A DNA stretch of 64,000 nt from Cherax quadricarinatus (taxonomy: Eukaryota; Arthropoda; Malacostraca; Decapoda; Parastacidae): assembly GCF_038502225.1 (NCBI RefSeq), contig NC_091391.1:4445719-4509718 (forward strand), read 5' to 3'. Position numbers and translations under genes: made by a program. Positions 20,455 to 30,984 of the stretch are shown here, piece by piece (positions within the stretch are counted from its first letter, which is position 1; every line of letters starts with the position of its first letter). The notes beneath the pieces are model-generated. The model was not told the origin of the DNA. It saw only the letters and a program-made list of their open reading frames with translations, and searched no databases.

Positions 20455-22044
20455 TCGACCAGTGGTCTGGTGGCAAAAGCTCTCGCTTCACACGATGAGG
20501 GTCTGGGTTCGATTCCCGGCTAAGGGGTGGAAACATCGGATGTGTTTCTTACACCGGTTGTCTGTGTTCACTCATCAGTAAAATGGGTACCTGGGTGTTA
20601 GTGGACTGGTGTGGGTGGCATCCTGGGTGTTAGTGGACTGGTGTGGGTGGCATTCTGGGTGTTAGTGGACTGGTGTGGGTCACATCCTGGGTCTTAGTGG
20701 ACTGGTGTGGGTGGCATCCTGGGTGTTAGTGGACTGGTGTGGGTCACATCCTGGGTGTTAGTGGACTGGTGTGGGTCATCCTGGGTGTTAGTGGACTGGT
20801 GTGGGTCGCCTCCTGGGTATTAGTGGACTGGTGTGGGTCGCCTCCTGGGTGTTAGTGGACTGGTGTGGGTCACATCCTGGGTGTTAGTGGACTGGTGTGG
20901 GTCACATCCTGGGTGTTAGTGGACTGGTGTGGGTCACATCCTGGGTGTTAGTGGACTGGTGTGGGTCGCATCCTGGGTGTTAGTGGACTGGTGTGGGTCA
21001 CATCCTGGGTGTTAGTAGCCTGGTGAGGGTCACATCCTGGGTGTTAGTCAACTGGTGTGGGTCGCATCCTGGATATTAGTGGACTGGTGTGGGTCACATC
21101 CTGGGTGTTAGTGGACTGGTGTGGGTCATATCCTGGTGTTAGTGGATTGGTGTGGGTCACATCCTGGGTGCTAGTGGACTGGTGTGGGTCACATCCTGGG
21201 TGTTAGTGGACTGGTGTGGGTCATCCTGGGTGTTAGTGGACTGGTGTGGGTCGCCTCCTGGGTGTTAGTGGACTGGTGTGGGTCGCATTCTGGGTGTTAG
21301 TGGACTGGTGTGGGTCACATCCTGGGTGTTAGTGGACTGGTGTGGGTCACATCCTGGGTGTTAGTGGACTGGTGTGGGTCACATCCTGGGTGTTAGTCAA
21401 CTGGTGTGGGTCGCATCCTGGGTATTAGTGGACTGGTGTGGGTCACATCCTGGGTGTTAGTAGACTGGTGAGGGTCACATCCTGGGTGTTAGTCAACTGG
21501 TGTGGGTCGCATCCTGGATATTAGTGGACTGGTGTGGGTCACATCCTGGGTGTTAGTGGACTGGTGTGGGTCACATCCTGGTGTTAGTGGATTGGTGTGG
21601 GTCACATCCTGGGTGTTAGTGGACTGGTGTGGGTCGCATCCTGGGTGTTAGTGGACTGGTGTGGGTCACATCCTGGGTGTTAGTGGACTGGTGTGAGTCA
21701 CATCCTGGGTGTTAGTGGACTGGTGTGGGTCGCATCCTGGGTGTTAGTGGACTGGTGTGGGTCGCATCCTGGGACAAAACTGACCTAATTTGCGGGAAAT
21801 GCTCAGCATAACAAGCGGCTTTCTATACAGTAGTATGTCACTGATATCAGCTATGATTTGTATACCTTGTACATGTACTGGTATACCTTGTACATGTACT
21901 TGTATACCTTGTGCATGTACTTGTATACCTTGTACATGTACTTGTATACCTTGTACATGTACTTGTATACCTTGTACATGTACTTGTATACCTTGTACAT
22001 GTACTGGTAGAAATAGATATTATTATTATTATTATTATTATTAT
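20455..22044 (+). mobile_element. SINE-V copy 2: tRNA head, VNTR, body, TTA tail
   Basis: Same modules as copy 1: tRNA-like head (B box GGTTCGATTCC at 20506-20516), about 37 units of the 32-bp repeat (20590-21775), body with TTTGCGGGAAATGCTCAGCA, seven 21-bp units (about 21858-22005) and a (TTA)n tail. Both VNTR copy numbers differ from copy 1 (49 and 3), so each array has changed length independently. The following 22045-22460 holds nothing recognised. Confidence 0.8.
20590..21775 (+). repeat. 32-bp VNTR inside SINE-V copy 2
   Basis: About 37 units of the same 32-bp sequence as 8515-10085, with occasional 2-3 nt deletions (GGGTCATCC). Confidence 0.95.
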
Positions 22045-22461
22045 CTTGAACTATTACCAAGTCCCATCTATAACTTGACAATGGTCTAGGACCGAGCGTC
22101 ACCACAACGTTTCCCTTCTGGTGACTACTAAGTCGTATGGTGACTATCTTTCCCATATACACAGCATCCTCCTCACCTGCCGTAATCCGTGAACTATGGC
22201 TTACTGGAAAGAGATCTTAGCGGGTGTGAGCTGCACCTGGTGTCAGCGTGGTGTAAGTCTTAGATCTGGGATCATCTGATGGTAAGTGCACCTTCAGGGT
22301 GTGCTGAGAGCCTCCGAAGGCGTGCTGGTAATCTCTTCAGGTATTCGTAGTCCCTCCGAGGACAACCATAGCAAGAGGAACACGCAGTATCTACACTGCC
22401 TTTCTGAAGAATTATAGACAGTGTGGGGCAGTATTTTTACTGCTGTAACCAGTTTGTAGTC

Positions 22462-23035
22462 TTTTTTTTTTTTTATTCGCCGGTATTCTCCCGGCCCGGG
22501 TCTTTTCCAAGTAGTGGTGACCCGGCCTTGGCTCCCTATCTGGGGAGTGTCTCGAGACTTACGTCTCCCATGGGAGGAGGTACAAGTACCCCCTCATCTT
22601 TGGGACCAACTGTCCCCAGGCCTAGCCACATTCCCCGCCCTCACGGGGCTCGTAGGGAGAAGCTAGGCCTCTGGTCTGCCATCTGCCCCGCCCCATAGGG
22701 GTTCATGGGAATGGCAGTCCTGTGAGCTGCAGAGGGACTTATTATTATTATTATTATTAAAGTTTCGCCGGTATTCTCCCGGCCCGGGCCTTTTCCAAGT
22801 GGTGGCCCGGCCTTGGCTCCCTCTTTAGGGAGTGTCTGAGACCTAAGTCTCCCATGGGAGGAGGCACAAGTACCTCCTCATCTTTGGGACCAACTGTCCC
22901 CAGGCCTAGCCACAAGCTAGGCCTCTCTGGTCTACCATCCCCGCCCCAAGGGGGCTAATAGGAATGACAGTCTTGTGAGCTACAAGCTCTGGCTCAGGCA
23001 CCTACCCTGCCCTAGAAGGGCTGAGCATGGTGTCG
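22462..23035 (-). mobile_element. Head-to-tail dimer of a GC-rich retroposon
   Basis: Two copies (22479-22738 and 22766 to about 23005) share CGCCGGTATTCTCCCGGCCC and CTCCCATGGGAGGAGG. Read on the minus strand each ends in an A-rich tail: copy 2 in (TAA)n at 22739-22759, copy 1 in poly-A at 22462-22475. That is how two retroposed units, or one dimeric unit, would look. No coding capacity. No pol III boxes noticed. Confidence 0.7.
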
Positions 23036-23161
23036 ATCTGTAGTCTTATTTAAGTTTGTAAATTGATTTAAATCAAAATGGAAAATTAATCTGATCAAGA
23101 AAAAATCTATAATTGATTTTAAGTAATCAGTCAAATTAAACTGACCTATGATATTTAATAA

Positions 23162-23287
23162 TATTTTTTTCGTTAGGTTCAGAATGATTTTTGCGAAATT
23201 ATTGCATACACAAATTTTAGCTTGTCTTATTCGGCAAGAAGAGCGTTGCTATTTAAGCCAAAATAGCAAGTTTTACCTATTCGGCGC

Positions 23288-23290
<3 letters not shown>
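23162..23290 (-). mobile_element. MITE-like element M3, one end only
   Basis: Inverse-orientation partial copy of M1/M2, ending in the shared terminus (AGTTTTACCTATTCGGCGCG) directly against (AT)n at 23291. The other half is missing. Confidence 0.75.

Positions 23291-23379
<89 letters not shown>
23291..23379. repeat. (AT)n microsatellite at M3 end
   Basis: Pure AT run of about 88 nt. The following 23380-23510 is unassigned and contains a short GTTAGGTTAGG. Confidence 0.95.
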
Positions 23380-23382
<3 letters not shown>

Positions 23383-23514
23383 AAATTAGCTAAAAAATCG
23401 CTAGTTTAAGTTAGGTTAGGTTTCTAACTTCGGTTTCTGTGTATCAGCAGAACAGCTAATACAACAACAGCACAGAGTGCATAACTTTTACAAGGTGGCA
23501 TGTATATAGCTTTT

Positions 23515-24775
23515 ATCAAGACTGAGGGACTGACCACCTCATATCAGGACTGAGGGACTGACCACCTCTTATCAGGACTGAGGGACTGACCACCTCTTAT
23601 CAAGACTGAGGGACTGACCACCTCTTATCAAGACTGAGGGACTGACCACCTCTTATCAAGACTGAGGGACTGACCACCTCTTATCAGGACTGAGGGACTG
23701 ACCACCTCTTATCAGGACTGAGGGACTGACCACCACTTATCAGGACTGAGGGACTGACCACCTCTTATCAGGACTGAGGGACTGACCACCTCTTATCAGG
23801 ACTGAGGGACTGACCACCACTTATCAGGACTGAGGGACTGACCACCTCTTATCAGGACTGAGGGACTGACCACCTCTTATCAGGACTGAGGGACTGACCA
23901 CCACTTATCAAGACTGAGGGACTGACCACCTCTTATCAAGACTGAGGGACTGACCACCTCTTATCAGGACTGAGGGACTGACCACCTCTTATCAGGACTG
24001 AGGGACTGACCACCACTTATCAGGACTGAGGAACTGACCACCTCTTATCAAGACTGAGGGACTGACCACCTCTTATCAGGACTGAGGGACTGACCACCTC
24101 TTATCAGGACTGAGGGACTGACCACCTCTTATCAAGACTGAGGGACTGACCACCTCTTATCAAGACTGAGGGACTGACCACCACTTATCAAGACTGAGGG
24201 ACTGACCACCACTTATCAAGACTGAGGGACTGACCACCTCTTATCAGGACTGAGGGACTGACCACCTCTTTTCAAGACTGAGGGACTGACCACCTCTTAT
24301 CAGGACTGAGGGACTGACCACCTCTTATCAGGACTGAGGGACTGACCACCTCTTATCAAGACTGAGGGACTGACCACCACTTATCAGGAATGAGGGACTG
24401 ACCACCACTTATCAAGACTGAGGGACTAACCACCACTTATCAAGACTGAGGGACTGACCATCACTTATCAAGACTGAGGGACTGACCACCACTTATCAAG
24501 ACTGAGATACTGACCACCACTTATCAAGACTGAGGGACTGACCACCTCTTATCAGGACTGAGGGACTGACCACCTCTTATCAGAACTGAGGGACTGACCA
24601 CCTCTTATCAAGACTGAGGGACTGACCACCTCTTATCAGGACTGAGGGACTGACCACCTCTTATCAGGACTGAGGGACTGACCACCTCTTATGAGGACTG
24701 AGGGACTGACCACCTCTTATGAGGACTGAGGGACTGACCACCTCTTATCAGGAATGAGTGACTGACCACCTCAAA
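23515..24775. repeat. 28-bp minisatellite
   Basis: About 45 units of 28 bp built on CTGAGGGACTGACCACCTCT followed by TATCAAGA or TATCAGGA. Variant states occur in runs. The unit begins with the sequence also found just upstream of PLE termini (compare 26040-26065 and 27480-27500) and inside the 52-bp array. Confidence 0.95.
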
Positions 24776-24864
24776 TTACCTCTTCAAAATCTTCCACTCT
24801 ACCTTTGATAAGTTTCAAGAGTTTTCAACTCCCTCAGCCCGGCCCTGGGCCAGGCTCGTCTGGA

Positions 24865-25047
24865 CTTGCCTGGTCAACCAGGCTGTTGCTGCTAGCGGCT
24901 TGCCCTCCCACATATGCATCTATATAATGCAGATAACTAATTCACATATCTGTTATTTGCGTCTCAACAGGCTCCTGATCAACCAGGCTGTGATGGATAT
25001 GTGGGCTAGTGGGCCACCAGCAGCAACAGCCTGATTGACCAGGCAAG
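24865..25047. repeat. Inverted LINE-B-like end fragments
   Basis: Arms 24865-24894 (CTTGCCTGGTCAACCAGGCT...) and 25018-25047 are inverted copies with 1-2 mismatches over 30 nt. Both resemble the segment near the LINE-B 3' end that reads GATCAACCAGGCTGTTGCTG on the plus strand elsewhere. Probably two opposed LINE-B remnants. Confidence 0.6.
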
Positions 25048-25094
25048 CACTCATCACAGGATGAAGGGATATGACTGGCCACAGAAAGTTATGT

Positions 25095-25180
25095 GGCATC
25101 TGTAGCTAAGTGGTTTAGAGGCGTCAGATTGTCGCTCCTTTCACTCAACGACCTGGGTTCGAATCCTGGCTAGTTGCGGT
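25095..25180 (+). mobile_element. tRNA-derived SINE head, different type
   Basis: A-box-like TGTAGCTAAGTGGTTTAG at about 25101 and B box GGTTCGAATCC at 25156-25166, spaced as in a tRNA. No clean acceptor pairing or CCA context, so a SINE head rather than a working tRNA gene. The body was not delimited. Confidence 0.55.
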
Positions 25181-25548
25181 AATTCTTTGCTATAATTCCA
25201 CTTTCTTTATGCGGGGTAGAACGACTAGTTTGTGTGTGTTGTGCAGAGTTCACGCAAGAGACTATATTATTCCTGGAAGGTATACCTGGAAGGTATATTG
25301 GAAGGTATACTCATGGAATAATACTCCACCGCTGCATAACTGCACCACGACGGTATCTTGGTACAGAGGATATCTTCCAGTCTTCATCGAGTTTCTATTA
25401 GCTGTGAGTGAGGAGGGTTGGATTCCAGATGGAGCTGCCGCCTTCGACTAGTGGATCCCGTCCCCTACAACGTCTTCCAGATCTTCCAGCTCACCTTCGA
25501 CAGTATTTAAGACTCCGTTCTCATATTTCAGCTTCATATTGTTCCAGA

Positions 25549-26062
25549 CTATGGAACTGAACTCTTCTCCAGGCTGAGGGACTCACCACCTTGTTCCAGA
25601 CCATGGAGCTGAACTCTTCTCCAGGCTGAGGGACTGACCATCTTGTTCCAGACCATGGAGCTGAACTCTTCTCCAGGCTGAGGGACTGACCACCTTGTTC
25701 CAGACCATGGAGCTGAACTCTTCTCCAGACTGAGGGACTGACCACCTTGTTCCAGACCATCGAGCTGAACTCTTCTCCAGACTGAGGGACTGACCACCTT
25801 GTTCCAGACCATGGAGCTGAACTCTTCTCCAGACTGAGGGACTGACCACCTTGTTCCAGACCATGGAGCTGAACTCTTCTCCAGACTGAGGGACTGACCA
25901 CCTTGTTCCAGACCATGGAGCTGAACTCTTCTCCAGACTGAGGGACTGACCACCTTGTTCCAGACCATGGAGCTGAACTCTTCCCCAGGCTGAGGGACTG
26001 ACCACCTTGTTCCAGACCATGGATCTGAACTCTTCTCCAGGCTGAGGGACTGACCACCTTAA
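25549..26062. repeat. 52-bp minisatellite
   Basis: About 10 units of 52 bp containing GACTGACCACCTTGTTCCAG and CCATGGAGCTGAACTCTTC. It shares CTGAGGGACTGACCACCT with the 28-bp array 1.5 kb to the left. It is continuous on the right with a PLE terminus (26063-26210). Confidence 0.95.
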
Positions 26063-26210
26063 ATACCTGTTCCTCGAGGTTGGTGGACTGATTACACCTT
26101 TATTTCACTATTCTACTGCCTTTATATTTGACTGAAGAAGCCTGTGTGGGCGAAACGTCTAATCAGTAAAGATACCCAAGTGTTGCACATGTGTCTTAAT
26201 TTTTAAATTG
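26063..26210 (+). mobile_element. PLE terminal repeat fragment
   Basis: Contains the PLE-terminus signature: a hammerhead-like core followed by AAAGATACCCAAGTGTTGCA and CATGTGTCTTAAT. The same block recurs at 27,540-27,655, at 45,735-45,862 and inverted at 26,592-26,670. Confidence 0.7.
26132..26172 (+). ncRNA. Hammerhead-ribozyme-like core in PLE terminus
   Basis: CTGAAGA fits the CUGANGA core. A short stem II GCC/GGC with a TGTGTG loop follows, then GAAA (26152-26155). Stem III pairing (GTCT with AGAT) is offset by one base from the ideal. PLE termini are known to carry hammerhead motifs in many animals. Activity of this copy is doubtful. Confidence 0.5.
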
Positions 26211-26225
26211 TCGGTGTTTTGTACT

Positions 26226-26284
26226 ACAAACCTGGAAGGTGTTCGGGGATCAACGCCCCCGCGGCCCGGTCCATGACCAGGATC
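26226..26284 (-). mobile_element. LINE-B 3' stub
   Basis: Only about 60 nt of the LINE-B 3' end (GATCAACGCCCCCGCGGCCC on plus). An extreme 5' truncation. Confidence 0.8.
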
Positions 26285-26454
26285 TAAAATGTCTCTTAGA
26301 AGGCTGGTCATTCACGTCCAGTCTCCCACTTTACCTCCTCTTGTCAGCCTCTGGGGATTAGTAATCACTTTCCAGAGCATGACTAGGCATGATTCGGGGT
26401 CCTGGAGGATTTCTGAGTCCCTGAAATACCCCCCCCCCCAGCATCCATGGGTGG

Positions 26455-26508
26455 TGTACCTGGAGTCTACCTGGAAGGTGTTTCGGGGGTCAACGCCCCC
26501 GTGGTCAG
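26455..26508 (-). mobile_element. LINE-B 3' stub
   Basis: A second very short 3' end, with the CTGGAGTCTACCTGGA tail repeat and GGGGGTCAACGCCCCCG. The surrounding 26285-26454 and 26509-26591 are unassigned. Confidence 0.75.
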
Positions 26509-26591
26509 GGAAAATAATTTTTCCAGATTCTCGTAATGTCTTCTAAAGGTTCGTCGTCATGAGGTTTGGAACATTATCCTCTTCCTTTATT

Positions 26592-26670
26592 CTTAATAAT
26601 TAAGACATATATACAACAGTTAGGTATCTGGTTGAAAGCTTTCGACACACTGTGGCTTCATCAGTCCTTT
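26592..26670 (-). ncRNA. Inverted PLE terminus with intact hammerhead-like core
   Basis: On the minus strand CTGATGA (26658-26664) and CGAAA (26640-26644) match the hammerhead core exactly. They are followed by GATACCTAACTGTTG and TATGTCTTAATT, the diverged equivalent of the block at 26160-26205. Stem II is weaker (mismatch at the second pair). Confidence 0.5.
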
Positions 26671-26840
26671 ACAAAGAAGAATGGTGAAGCTCTGAGGGAG
26701 TTTGAGGTAATCAGTCACCACACTGAGAAGACCCAGGCCAGGACCCGTCCTGGCAAACCTACATTAACATGCTATCTCTGTAATAGGATTGAAGAAACCA
26801 CTCGTGGCGAAACTGCACTTAAGTATCTTTTTCCTACCTT

Positions 26841-26898
26841 CTTGACCTGCCTAGCATGGGCCAGTAGGCCTGCTGCAGTGCTCCTCCTTATGTTCTTA
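26841..26898 (+). mobile_element. LINE-C 3' stub
   Basis: Matches the LINE-C 3' end (CATGGGCCAGTAGGCCTGCT, then CTTATGTTCTTA); compare 63590-63660. The stretch 26899-27165 shows nothing recognised. Confidence 0.75.
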
Positions 26899-27167
26899 AA
26901 GACATCTAGAGCGTGTATGCCTGTGGGTGCATTTGCATGCAAGCACAAGGAAGCACACGAGCCCACGCACAAGGAGGATCGTAAACACAGGCACATCTCT
27001 GAATATAAATCATGCAACGACCACCTTCGTGTCATGGTGCATGACAGAACCACTGTTGTGTGGCCAATTAAAAATATGTGAGTGGTATTGACCAAGTGGG
27101 TGAGTTATGTTGGCACATTGCGTGAAATTAATGCAGTGTGTTTGTCTGATATCGCCACGTATGTTTG

Positions 27168-27240
27168 TGGACTCGCCTAATTGTGGTTGCAGGGGTCGAT
27201 TCATAGCTCCTGGCTCCGCCTCTTCACTGGTCGCAACGAA
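27168..27240 (-). mobile_element. LINE-A 3' stub
   Basis: LINE-A 3' UTR and tail only (GTGGTTGCAGGGGTCGA and GCTCCTGGCTCCGCCTCTTC on plus). Confidence 0.8.
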
Positions 27241-27410
27241 GTCCACACTCCATGTTCCTTGAGCAGGGAGAGAGTGCAGCATCGTGGAATCTTGGCTCAG
27301 AGGACATCTCCACAACTTTCTTAACCATGACTAACCCGTCCCCTACTGGGGAATCCCGCCTACCAGTGACTATGCTCTCATCTGCTACCCGTCCCTTTCC
27401 ACCTGATGCT

Positions 27411-27420
27411 AGTATATAAG
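27411..27420 (+). promoter_or_regulatory. TATA-like box in PLE terminus
   Basis: AGTATATAAG lies about 135 nt upstream of the hammerhead-like core. The PLE copy at 45.7 kb has TATATATACC about 35 nt upstream of its core. A promoter role is inference from position. Confidence 0.35.
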
Positions 27421-27555
27421 TGCCAGCCTTCTTGCCTGTGCTCCATTTTCTTCACGACTACGGTGCTCTTCACACCAACTCCAAGACCGAGGGAATGATT
27501 ACCTCATCTTTTGTATATAGTTCTACTGTCTTCCAGTTATGTCCTTGAATTTGTA

Positions 27556-27597
27556 CTGATAAAGCCACTGGATGGCGAAACGTCTTCAATAAAGATA
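27556..27597 (+). ncRNA. Hammerhead-ribozyme-like core in PLE terminus
   Basis: CTGATAA (one change from CUGANGA), stem II GCC/GGC, GAAA at 27577-27580, and stem III GTCTT pairing with AAGAT, followed by ATA as a possible NUH cleavage triplet. The G-to-A change in the core predicts poor or no cleavage. Confidence 0.45.
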
Positions 27598-27662
27598 CCC
27601 AGATGTTGCACATGTGTCTAATTCTTCATCTTGTCGGTATTGTATACCATTCATGTACAGCT

Positions 27663-28853
27663 TTATCTGGAGTTTACCTGGAGAGAGTTTCGGGGGTCAA
27701 CGCCCCCGCGGCCCGGTCTGTGACCAGGCCTCCTGGTGGATCAGCGCCTGATCAACCAGGCTGTTGCTGCTGGCTGCACGCAAACCAACGTACGAGCCAC
27801 AGCCCGGCTGATCAGGAACTGACTTTAGGTGCTTGTCCAGTGCCAGCTTGAAGACTGCCAGGGGTCTGTTGGTAATCCCCCTTATGTGTGCTGGGAGGCA
27901 GTTGAACAGTCTCGGGCCCCTGACACTTATTGTATGGTCTCTTAACGTGCTAGTGACACCCCTGCTTTTCATTGGGGGTATGGTGCATCGTCTGCCAAGT
28001 CTTTTGCTTTCGTAGTGAGTGATTTTCGTGTGCAAGTTCGGTACTAGTCCCTCTAGGATTTTCCAGTTGTATATAATCATGTATCTCTCCCTCCTGCGTT
28101 CCAGGGAATACAGGTTTAGAAACCTCAAGCGCTCCCAGTAATTGAGGTGTTTTATCTCCGTTATGCGCGCCGTGAAAGTTCCCTGTACATTTTCTAGGTC
28201 GGCAATTTCACCTGCCTTGAAAGGTGCTGTTAGAGTGCAGCAATATTCCAGCCTAGATAGAACAAGTGACCTGAAGAGTGTCATCATGGGCTTGGCCTCC
28301 CTAGTTTTGAAGGTTCTCATTATCCATCCTGTCATTTTTCTAGCAGATGCGATTGATACAATGTTATGGTCCTTGAAGGTGAGATCCTCCGACATAATCA
28401 CTCCAAGGTCTTTGACGTTGGTGTTTCGCTCTATTTTGTGGCCAGAATTTGTTTTGTAATCTGATGAAGATTTAATTTCCTCATGTTTACCATATCTGAG
28501 TAATTGAAATTTCTCATCGTTGAACTTCATATTGTTTTCTGCAGCCCACTGAAAGATTTGGTTGATGTCCGCCTGGAGCCTTGCAGTGTCTGCAATGGAA
28601 GACACTGTCATGCAGATTCGGGTGTCATCTGCAAAGGAAGACACGGTGCTGTGGCTGACATCCTTGTCTATGTCGGATATGAGGATGAGGAACAAGATGG
28701 GAGCTAGTACTGTGCCTTGTGGAACAGAGCTTTTCACCGTAGCTGCCTCGGACTTTACTCTGTTGACGACTACTCTCTGTGTTCTGTTAGTGAGGAAATT
28801 ATAGATCCATCGACCGACTTTTCCTGTTATTCCTTTAGCGCGCATTTTGTGCG
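27663..28853 (-). mobile_element. LINE-B copy b2, 5'-truncated
   Basis: 3' third of LINE-B with the usual 3' terminus. It stops at 28853, in the RT domain, directly against LINE-A a6. Confidence 0.92.
27697..28845 (-). CDS. LINE-B b2 RT C-terminal half and C-terminal domain
   Basis: 382 residues open without a break. It starts just upstream of RT block SSVPQGTVLAPILFLILISD, has FADDTRICM (motif C intact) and continues through the full C-terminal domain to the family stop within ...TGPRGR. Motif A and the endonuclease are missing through truncation, so it cannot be active alone, but absence of stops implies a young insertion. It differs from b1 at many positions, so two subfamilies or ages are present. 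Confidence 0.9.
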   Translation of the reverse strand: MRAKGITGKVGRWIYNFLTNRTQRVVVNRVKSEAATVKSSVPQGTVLAPILFLILISDIDKDVSHSTVSSFADDTRICMTVSSIADTARLQADINQIFQWAAENNMKFNDEKFQLLRYGKHEEIKSSSDYKTNSGHKIERNTNVKDLGVIMSEDLTFKDHNIVSIASARKMTGWIMRTFKTREAKPMMTLFRSLVLSRLEYCCTLTAPFKAGEIADLENVQGTFTARITEIKHLNYWERLRFLNLYSLERRRERYMIIYNWKILEGLVPNLHTKITHYESKRLGRRCTIPPMKSRGVTSTLRDHTISVRGPRLFNCLPAHIRGITNRPLAVFKLALDKHLKSVPDQPGCGSYVGLRAASSNSLVDQALIHQEAWSQTGPRGR

Positions 28854-28854
28854 C

Positions 28855-29490
28855 CGTACCGGTTCTTGAACCTATGTGTGGATCCTGCCTCCACTACATC
28901 ACTTTCCAGACTATTCCAATTCTTGTCTACTCTGTGACTGAAGAAATACTTCCTACATCCCTGTGACTCATCTGAGTCTTCAACTTCCAATTGTGACCCC
29001 TTGTTACTGTGTCCCATCTCTGGAACATCCTGTCTCTGTCCACTTTGTTGATTCCTCTCAGTATTTTACATGTCGTTATCCTGTCCCACGTGTCCTTCCT
29101 GTTCTTCAGTGTCGTCAGGTCGATTTCCCTTAACCTCTCCTTTTAGAACGTACCCCTTAGCTTCATGACTAGTCTCGTTGCAAACCTTTGCATTTTCTCT
29201 AGTTTCTTGGCATGCTTGACCAGGTGTGGGTTCCAAACTGGTGCTGCATACTCCAGTATGGGCCTGACGTACACAGTGTACAGGGTCCTAAACGACTCCT
29301 TACTGAGATGTCGGAATGCTATTCTTAGGTTTGCTAGTTGCCCAAGTGCTTAAGCAGTTATTTGGTTGGTGTGTGCCTCAGGAGATGTGCTCGGTGTTTT
29401 ACTCACCCCAAGATCTTTTTTCTTGAGTGAGGTTTGTAGTCCCTGGACCCCTAATCTGTACTCCGTCTGAGGTCTTCTTTGCCATTCTGT
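28855..29490 (-). mobile_element. LINE-A fragment a6
   Basis: Diverged LINE-A, from the ORF C-terminus into the C-terminal part of RT. It retains open pieces such as GSQLEVEDSDESQG and KYFFSHRV, with several frameshifts. The 3' UTR is missing where LINE-B b2 abuts it, suggesting b2 landed in or recombined with it. The stretch 29491-29600 is unassigned. Confidence 0.8.
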
Positions 29491-29599
29491 CTATCCTTTA
29501 CTGTGACCTCTCGTCTGACTGTCCCTCCTGTCTCTTAACAGCCATCACTGCCTCTGTGACAGAATCCTGTTTATCCAACCTGACTGTCTTATCCCATAC

Positions 29600-30112
29600 A
29601 ATGGTATGCCACTTAAGACGGGGGGAGGGATAGGGATAAAGAAAGGAGGGAGAAAGATAAAGTGGAAGGGAACGTTAATGAAGGGTAGAAGGATAAAAGT
29701 AGGGAACTATCCGGAGATGCCGAGCCCTGGGAAGGGTTACGTTAGGTTAAAGTAAATGACAGGAAGTTTGGGTAGGGCGTGGGACGGGAATACCGTGTGG
29801 AGGAAGTGACGAATAGGAAGGAGAATGACTGGAGAAATTGACATTGGAGGATGAGGGGTGTAGAGAACAACAGAGAAGGAAAAAGGTGGGAAGGAGAGAG
29901 AGAGAGATTATATTGAATAAGGTCATTATTTTAGAGGAGGAACAATTACAAATGTGACTGAGGTATGGTAGAGGCAGTGAAGGAGCTGAGAGTGATAGTG
30001 AGGGTGATAGTGAGAGTGATAGTGAGGGTGTTAGTGAGGGTGTTAGTGAGAGTTGATAGTGAGAGTCATAGTGAGGGTGATAGTGAGAGAGAGAGAGAGA
30101 GAGTGAATACAA
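29600..30112. repeat. Purine-rich tract with GATAGTGAGGGT repeats
   Basis: Strongly purine-biased plus strand (GGAGGGA, AAAGGAGG). At 29985-30112 it becomes a run of GATAGTGAGAGT or GATAGTGAGGGT 12-mers ending in (GA)n. Confidence 0.65.
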
Positions 30113-30261
30113 AACCTGTGTAAGAATAGTGCCCAGTGGCACTGTACTCTCACACAGGTTCCAGGTCTAGTGGTTCATTGTCTTTAAACTTTCTTGTGAA
30201 AACTGAACAAGAGTGAACATCTGAACTGACTAACCCCCCCCCCGTTTCCCCCTTGTCACAG

Positions 30262-30442
30262 TTCAACACCAGCTGTGTTCACCACCAGCTGTGTTCACCA
30301 CCAGCTGTGTTCACTAGCTGTGTTCACCACCAGCTGTGTTCACCACCAGCTGTGTTCACCACCAGCTGTGTTCACCACCAGCTGTGTTCACCACCAGCTG
30401 TGTTCACCACCAGCTGTGTTCACCACCAGCTGTGTTCACCAC
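30262..30442. repeat. 16-bp minisatellite
   Basis: About 11 units of ACCAGCTGTGTTCACC. Unit length checked at 30361-30377. Confidence 0.95.
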
Positions 30443-30583
30443 CTCCCTCCAACATTACTACCCCGTGGAAAAGCCCAAGACTTTGCAACAACCCCAAGTT
30501 TGCAACAGAGTCAACCTGCAACAATACTCCCGTCCCAGTCAGCCTCTGACGTACAAGTCTCCACATAACCTTTCATCTCAAGG

Positions 30584-30731
30584 TCTTGTAAGGTCTTGTA
30601 AGGTCTTGTAAGGTCTTGTAAGGTCTTGCAAGGTCTTGCAAGGTCTTGTAAGGTCTTGCAAGGTCTTGCAAGGTCTTGCAAGGTCTTGTAAGGTCTTGTA
30701 AGGTCTTGCAAGGTCTTGCAAGGTCTTGCAA
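30584..30731. repeat. 10-bp minisatellite
   Basis: About 15 units of AAGGTCTTGT or AAGGTCTTGC, the T/C variants in blocks. The following 30732-30984 contains nothing recognised. Confidence 0.95.
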
Positions 30732-30984
30732 GACTAAATACCCATTCAAGGCGATTTCTTAGGCACACTCTTTCTCTGCTTCCAGTAAATGGTATATGTG
30801 GCTTTTTTACCCTCCTGTCTTTGACGTCCACAGATTTTATGGAGTTGTTTTTCCTAATTCTTCTCCTTAATGGGTCCTGGTCCGGCCCATTCCGTGTAAT
30901 TTCGTGTATTTTAAAAGGCTCATTCTTCGGCTGGACCGCCTAAACATGGGCAGGTCTGCAGGCCACAAGTGGGTTTCGGAAAGG

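Larger units (their letters stand above)
27315..27655 (+). mobile_element. PLE terminal repeat (pLTR-like)
   Basis: A longer PLE terminus: TATA-like AGTATATAAG at 27411-27420, the CCAAGACCGAGGGAATGATT segment related to the 28/52-bp arrays at about 27481, a hammerhead-like core at 27556-27600 and the GTTGCACATGTGTCTAATTC end. LINE-B b2 begins just after it. No RT coding is attached. Confidence 0.7.

Noticed and set aside
23515..24775. CRISPR-like array (28-bp repeat, regular spacing)
   Set aside because: Units are directly adjacent with no unique spacers, there are no cas genes, and all context is eukaryotic. The same applies to the 32-, 34-, 29- and 25-bp arrays.
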